Source: Kordia algicida OT-1
GTDB taxonomy: Bacteria > Bacteroidota > Bacteroidia > Flavobacteriales > Flavobacteriaceae
DNA length: 64,000 nucleotides
Direction of reading: 5' to 3'
Assembly (NCBI RefSeq): GCF_000154725.1
Contig: NZ_DS544873.1
Coordinates: forward strand, 4,313,085 to 4,377,084
The notes below the pieces were generated by a model. The model did no database searches, was not told where the DNA came from, and was given only the letters and a program-made list of their open reading frames with translations. Position numbers and translations under genes: made by a program. Of this stretch, positions 60,842-64,000 are shown piece after piece. Position 1 is the stretch's first letter; each line of letters begins with the position of its first letter.

Positions 60842-61309
60842 ATGTTTAAAGAAAAAGTTACAAAATTATTGCAGGAAGTACTAGAAGAAGAATCTTCATT
60901 GTTCCTGATTTCTAAAGAGATACAAGCTGGAAACAAGATTGTAATTGTGATTGATGGCGATAATGGTGTAACGTTAAATGACTGTATGAAAGTGAGTCGT
61001 CATATAGAACATAACCTTGATCGAGAAGAAGAAGATTTTTCGTTAGAAGTATTATCTTCGGGAATCTCTGAAGGAATTACACACATTCGTCAGTACAAGA
61101 AAAATGTGGGTAGAAAATTAGAAATCATCATGGCAGATAACCAAAAAGTAACAGGTACTTTGGTAGAAGCTGACGATGAAAAAGTAAAACTGCAATGGAA
61201 AGCGCGCGAGCCAAAACCCATTGGAAAAGGTAAAATAACGGTTCAAAAAGAACAAGAAATACCTTATAAAGATATTGTAAAAGCAAAAGTTATGGTAACA
61301 TTTAATTAA
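60842..61309 (+). CDS. rimP: Ribosome maturation factor RimP
   Basis: A 155-residue protein from the ATG at 60842 (MFKEKVTKLLQEVLEEESSL). The reading from 60776 would add 22 residues that include the hairpin DNA and is not favoured. Family blocks: KIVIVIDGDNGVTLNDCMKVSRHIEHNLD and FSLEVLSSGISEGITHIRQYKKNVGRKLEI. RimP is needed for assembly of the 30S subunit. It is the first gene of the conserved rimP-nusA-infB operon, 9 bp before nusA. Confidence 0.93.
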   Translation: MFKEKVTKLLQEVLEEESSLFLISKEIQAGNKIVIVIDGDNGVTLNDCMKVSRHIEHNLDREEEDFSLEVLSSGISEGITHIRQYKKNVGRKLEIIMADNQKVTGTLVEADDEKVKLQWKAREPKPIGKGKITVQKEQEIPYKDIVKAKVMVTFN

Positions 61310-61318
61310 AGACATGTC

Positions 61319-62551
61319 ATGGAGAATCTAGCATTGATTGAGTCGTTTTCAGAATTTAAGGACGACAAGCTAATAGATCGTGTAACGCTAATGGCGATAT
61401 TAGAAGATGTTTTTAGAAATGCATTAAAAAAGAAATTTGGATCAGATGATAATTTTGACATCATTATAAATCCCGACAAAGGAGATTTGGAAATTTGGAG
61501 AAATAGAATCGTAGTAGCTGATGGAGAAGTAGAAGACCCAAATCAAGAAATTGAGTTAACAGACGCTCGAAAAATTGAGCCAGATTTTGAAGTTGGAGAA
61601 GATGTATCTGAAGAAGTAAAATTAATCGACCTAGGAAGGAGAGCAATCTTAGCCTTGCGTCAAAACTTAATTTCAAAAATACACGAACACGATAATACAA
61701 CCATCTACAAACAATTTAAAGATTTAGTAGGTGACATTTACACGGCAGAAGTTCATCATATCAGACACAGAGCAGTAATACTCTTAGATGATGAAGGAAA
61801 TGAAATCGTGTTGCCAAAAGAAAACCAAATTCCATCAGATTTTTTCCGCAAAGGTGAAAATGTAAGAGGAATTATTGACAGAGTAGATTTAAAAGGAAAT
61901 AAACCTATGATCGTCATGTCGAGAACGGCACCAGAATTCTTGGAAAAACTATTTGAACAAGAAATTCCAGAAGTTTTTGACGGACTTATCACGGTTAAAA
62001 AAGTAGTAAGAATTCCAGGTGAAAAAGCAAAAGTAGCAGTTGATTCTTACGATGATAGAATTGACCCTGTGGGTGCATGTGTGGGAATGAAAGGTTCTCG
62101 TATTCACGGAATTGTAAGAGAATTAGGGAACGAAAATATAGATGTAATTAATTACACAACAAACTTACAACTATACATTACACGTGCCTTAAGTCCTGCA
62201 AGAGTAAGTTCGCTTAAAATTGATGAAGAAGCGAAACGTGTAGAAGTATTCTTAAAACCAGAAGAAGTATCAAAAGCAATCGGTAAAGGTGGATTCAACA
62301 TTCGATTAGCAGGACAACTTACAGGATATGAAATTGATGTATATCGTGAAGGTGTTGAAGAAGATGTTGAATTAACAGAATTCTCTGATGAAATTGAAGC
62401 TTGGGTAATAGAAGAATTTAAGAAAATTGGTTTAGATACCGCAAAAAGTGTGCTAGATCAAGAATTGGACTTCCTCGTAAAACAAACGGATTTAGAGGAA
62501 GAAACTGTTGGGGAAGTAATACGAATTCTAAAAGAAGAATTCGAAGATTAA
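61319..62551 (+). CDS. nusA: Transcription termination/antitermination factor NusA
   Basis: A 410-residue protein. It has an N-terminal RNA-polymerase-binding domain (residues 1-125), an S1 domain (YKQFKDLVGDIYTAEVHHIRHRA), and KH domains with DPVGACVGMKGSRIHGIVRELG and PEEVSKAIGKGGFNIRLAGQLTG. It ends after a short acidic tail, without the acidic repeats of E. coli NusA, as usual for Bacteroidota. It lies between rimP and infB; NusA controls pausing, termination and antitermination, and may regulate its own operon through the leader hairpin. Confidence 0.96.
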   Translation: MENLALIESFSEFKDDKLIDRVTLMAILEDVFRNALKKKFGSDDNFDIIINPDKGDLEIWRNRIVVADGEVEDPNQEIELTDARKIEPDFEVGEDVSEEVKLIDLGRRAILALRQNLISKIHEHDNTTIYKQFKDLVGDIYTAEVHHIRHRAVILLDDEGNEIVLPKENQIPSDFFRKGENVRGIIDRVDLKGNKPMIVMSRTAPEFLEKLFEQEIPEVFDGLITVKKVVRIPGEKAKVAVDSYDDRIDPVGACVGMKGSRIHGIVRELGNENIDVINYTTNLQLYITRALSPARVSSLKIDEEAKRVEVFLKPEEVSKAIGKGGFNIRLAGQLTGYEIDVYREGVEEDVELTEFSDEIEAWVIEEFKKIGLDTAKSVLDQELDFLVKQTDLEEETVGEVIRILKEEFED

Positions 62552-62598
62552 CAAAAGCAGTTTTTTATTTAAAAAGAGGGTAAAATTTAAAATAGCTT

Positions 62599-64000
62599 AT
62601 GGCTGAACAAAACAAAATAAGGCTTAGTAAAGTACTACGCGAACTAAACATTTCGATCGATAGAGCTGTCGACTTCTTAACGCAGAAAGGTTTTTCTGTG
62701 GAAAAAAGACCTACGACCAAAATATCGAAAGAAATATACAATGTGCTACTTGATGGTTTTCAAACCGACAAGAGTAAAAAAGTAGCTTCCAAAGAACTTG
62801 GAGAGGAGAAAAGGAAGGAGAAAGAAGCACTAAGAGAACAACTTGCAAAAGAGCAAGAAGAAGCACAGCGTTTACGTGAAGAACGTGAAAAAGTAGTGCG
62901 CGCAAAAGCAAACCTTTCTAAACCGAAAACGATTGGAAAAATAGATCTAAACCCTCAAAAAGATACATCGTCTTCAGAAAAGAAAGAAGCTGAAACAGCG
63001 CCAAAAGCTCCTGTTCAAAAAGAGTCTAAGCAAGAAGCTAAAAAAGAAGAAGCAAAACAATCTGCTCCTAAAAAAGAAGCAAAACCGCAAAAAACGCAGA
63101 CAATTTCAAACAGACCAACTTTCTCAAAACCAAAACAGGTTCAGAAAGTTGAACAAAAAGAAAAGCCTGCAAAAAAAGCTCCTGCAAAAGAGGAAGCTAA
63201 AACGGAAACGCCATCTGAGCCAGAGAAAAAAGTAATTGAAACAAAATATCAAAAACTTTCTGGTCCTAAAATGACAGGTCAAAAAATTGACTTGACAAAA
63301 TTTAACAAGGCAAAAAAGAAAAAAGAAGATTCCAAAAAAGAATCGGAAGCAGATAAAAGAAAGAAACGTAAACGTATTTCAAAAACCGGATCAGGAAACA
63401 ATAACCGTTCTGGTGGAAACAATAGATTTGGAGGAAACAAAGGCGGAGGAAATCGTGGTGGAAACCGTAGAGGTGGACAGCGAAAAGCACCTGTTGCTAA
63501 AGTAGAGCCAACAGACGAAGAAGTACAAAAACAAGTACGTGAAACGCTTGAAAAACTTCAAGGGAAAAGCAACAAATCTAAAGGAGCTAAATACCGTAGA
63601 GACAAGCGTGACATCCGTAGGCAGAAAACGGAAGAAGATTTAGAACAACAAGCAGCAGAAAGCAAAGTATTAAAAGCAACAGAATTCGTAACTGTTGGTG
63701 AACTTGCTACAATGATGGATGTTGGAATCAATGACATTATCTCAAAATGTATGATGTTGGGAATCATGGTAACCATGAACCAGCGTTTGGATGCAGATAC
63801 ACTATCAATAGTAGCAGAAGAATTTGGCTTTACAGTTGATTTCGTCGCTGCTGATATTGAAGAAGCAATCCAAGAAGAAGAAGATGCGCCAGAAGATCTA
63901 TCTCCAAGAGCACCAATTGTGACGGTAATGGGACACGTAGATCACGGTAAAACATCATTGCTTGATTACATTCGAAAAGAAAATGTAATTGCAGGTGAAT
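62599..64000 (+). CDS. infB: Translation initiation factor IF-2, partial
   Basis: Starts at ATG 62599 ([20 protein letters not shown]) and runs off the right edge after about 467 residues. The N terminus has the IF-2N fold ([20 protein letters not shown]), then a long Lys/Ala/Glu-rich low-complexity linker (about 55-330) and Gly-rich [12 protein letters not shown]-type stretches. The second IF-2N block is near 355-410, and the GTPase begins at [18 protein letters not shown] (G1 motif). The gene lies 47 bp after nusA and is the third gene of the operon. Confidence 0.97.
   Translation, partial: MAEQNKIRLSKVLRELNISIDRAVDFLTQKGFSVEKRPTTKISKEIYNVLLDGFQTDKSKKVASKELGEEKRKEKEALREQLAKEQEEAQRLREEREKVVRAKANLSKPKTIGKIDLNPQKDTSSSEKKEAETAPKAPVQKESKQEAKKEEAKQSAPKKEAKPQKTQTISNRPTFSKPKQVQKVEQKEKPAKKAPAKEEAKTETPSEPEKKVIETKYQKLSGPKMTGQKIDLTKFNKAKKKKEDSKKESEADKRKKRKRISKTGSGNNNRSGGNNRFGGNKGGGNRGGNRRGGQRKAPVAKVEPTDEEVQKQVRETLEKLQGKSNKSKGAKYRRDKRDIRRQKTEEDLEQQAAESKVLKATEFVTVGELATMMDVGINDIISKCMMLGIMVTMNQRLDADTLSIVAEEFGFTVDFVAADIEEAIQEEEDAPEDLSPRAPIVTVMGHVDHGKTSLLDYIRKENVIAGE

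Overview
The window is AT-rich DNA from a marine-type Flavobacteriaceae bacterium (Bacteroidota). The support is TAnnTTTG promoter cores, absence of clear Shine-Dalgarno sites, a DUF5916 outer-membrane protein, a GRASP-with-SPASM RiPP locus and Bacteroidota-type class I lanthipeptide leaders. The mix of genes, including cyanophycin genes, would fit a genus such as Kordia, but that is a guess.

Region 1 (1-9.4 kb and 33.1-36.3 kb) is one cell-surface or lipid/glycan gene cluster now in two pieces. It holds two glycosyltransferases, a partial polysaccharide deacetylase, three B12-binding radical SAM proteins, two SAM methyltransferases, two tandem SGNH hydrolases, a nucleotidyltransferase-fold protein and a four-helix-bundle protein. 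On the minus strand the order NTase > radical SAM > methyltransferase is interrupted by an island and continues as four-helix protein > radical SAM > methyltransferase > SGNH > SGNH.

Region 2 (about 9.71-32.93 kb) is an integrated island of about 23.2 kb. At its right end a tyrosine recombinase stops 10 bp before a 14-bp direct repeat that also marks the left end; each end carries two CGGTACTC octamers 13 bp apart. Cargo, left to right: an N6-adenine methyltransferase, an HTH protein divergent from a NACHT NTPase, a DNA phosphorothioation operon (DndC, DndD, a DndE-ATPase fusion, a GIY-YIG-like protein, DndB) without DndA or DndFGH, a lipoprotein, a GRASP-with-SPASM RiPP operon (two precursors, ATP-grasp ligase, a small protein, and a SPASM protein lacking the radical SAM CxxxCxxC), several small membrane or lipoproteins, an XRE-like regulator, a non-coding array of about 13 dyad elements, a frameshifted response-regulator remnant, and the integrase. 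A 39-bp element (37/39 identical) lies in front of both the methyltransferase and the integrase, suggesting shared control.

Region 3 (36.4-64 kb) is chromosomal housekeeping and metabolism: the DUF5916 protein, DNA polymerase I flanked by two orphan RiPP-like precursors, a CsbD protein, a cyanophycin set (isoaspartyl peptidase, cyanophycinase, cyanophycin synthetase), a metallophosphoesterase, a thioredoxin-fold protein without its cysteines, a polysaccharide deacetylase, a DUF2723 protein, tRNA-Gln(TTG), an ABC/HlyD/TolC export operon whose ATPase motifs are degraded, a universal stress protein, and the rimP-nusA-infB operon with a terminator-like hairpin in its leader. infB runs off the right edge.

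All functional calls are from reading translations and motifs; no database search was run.
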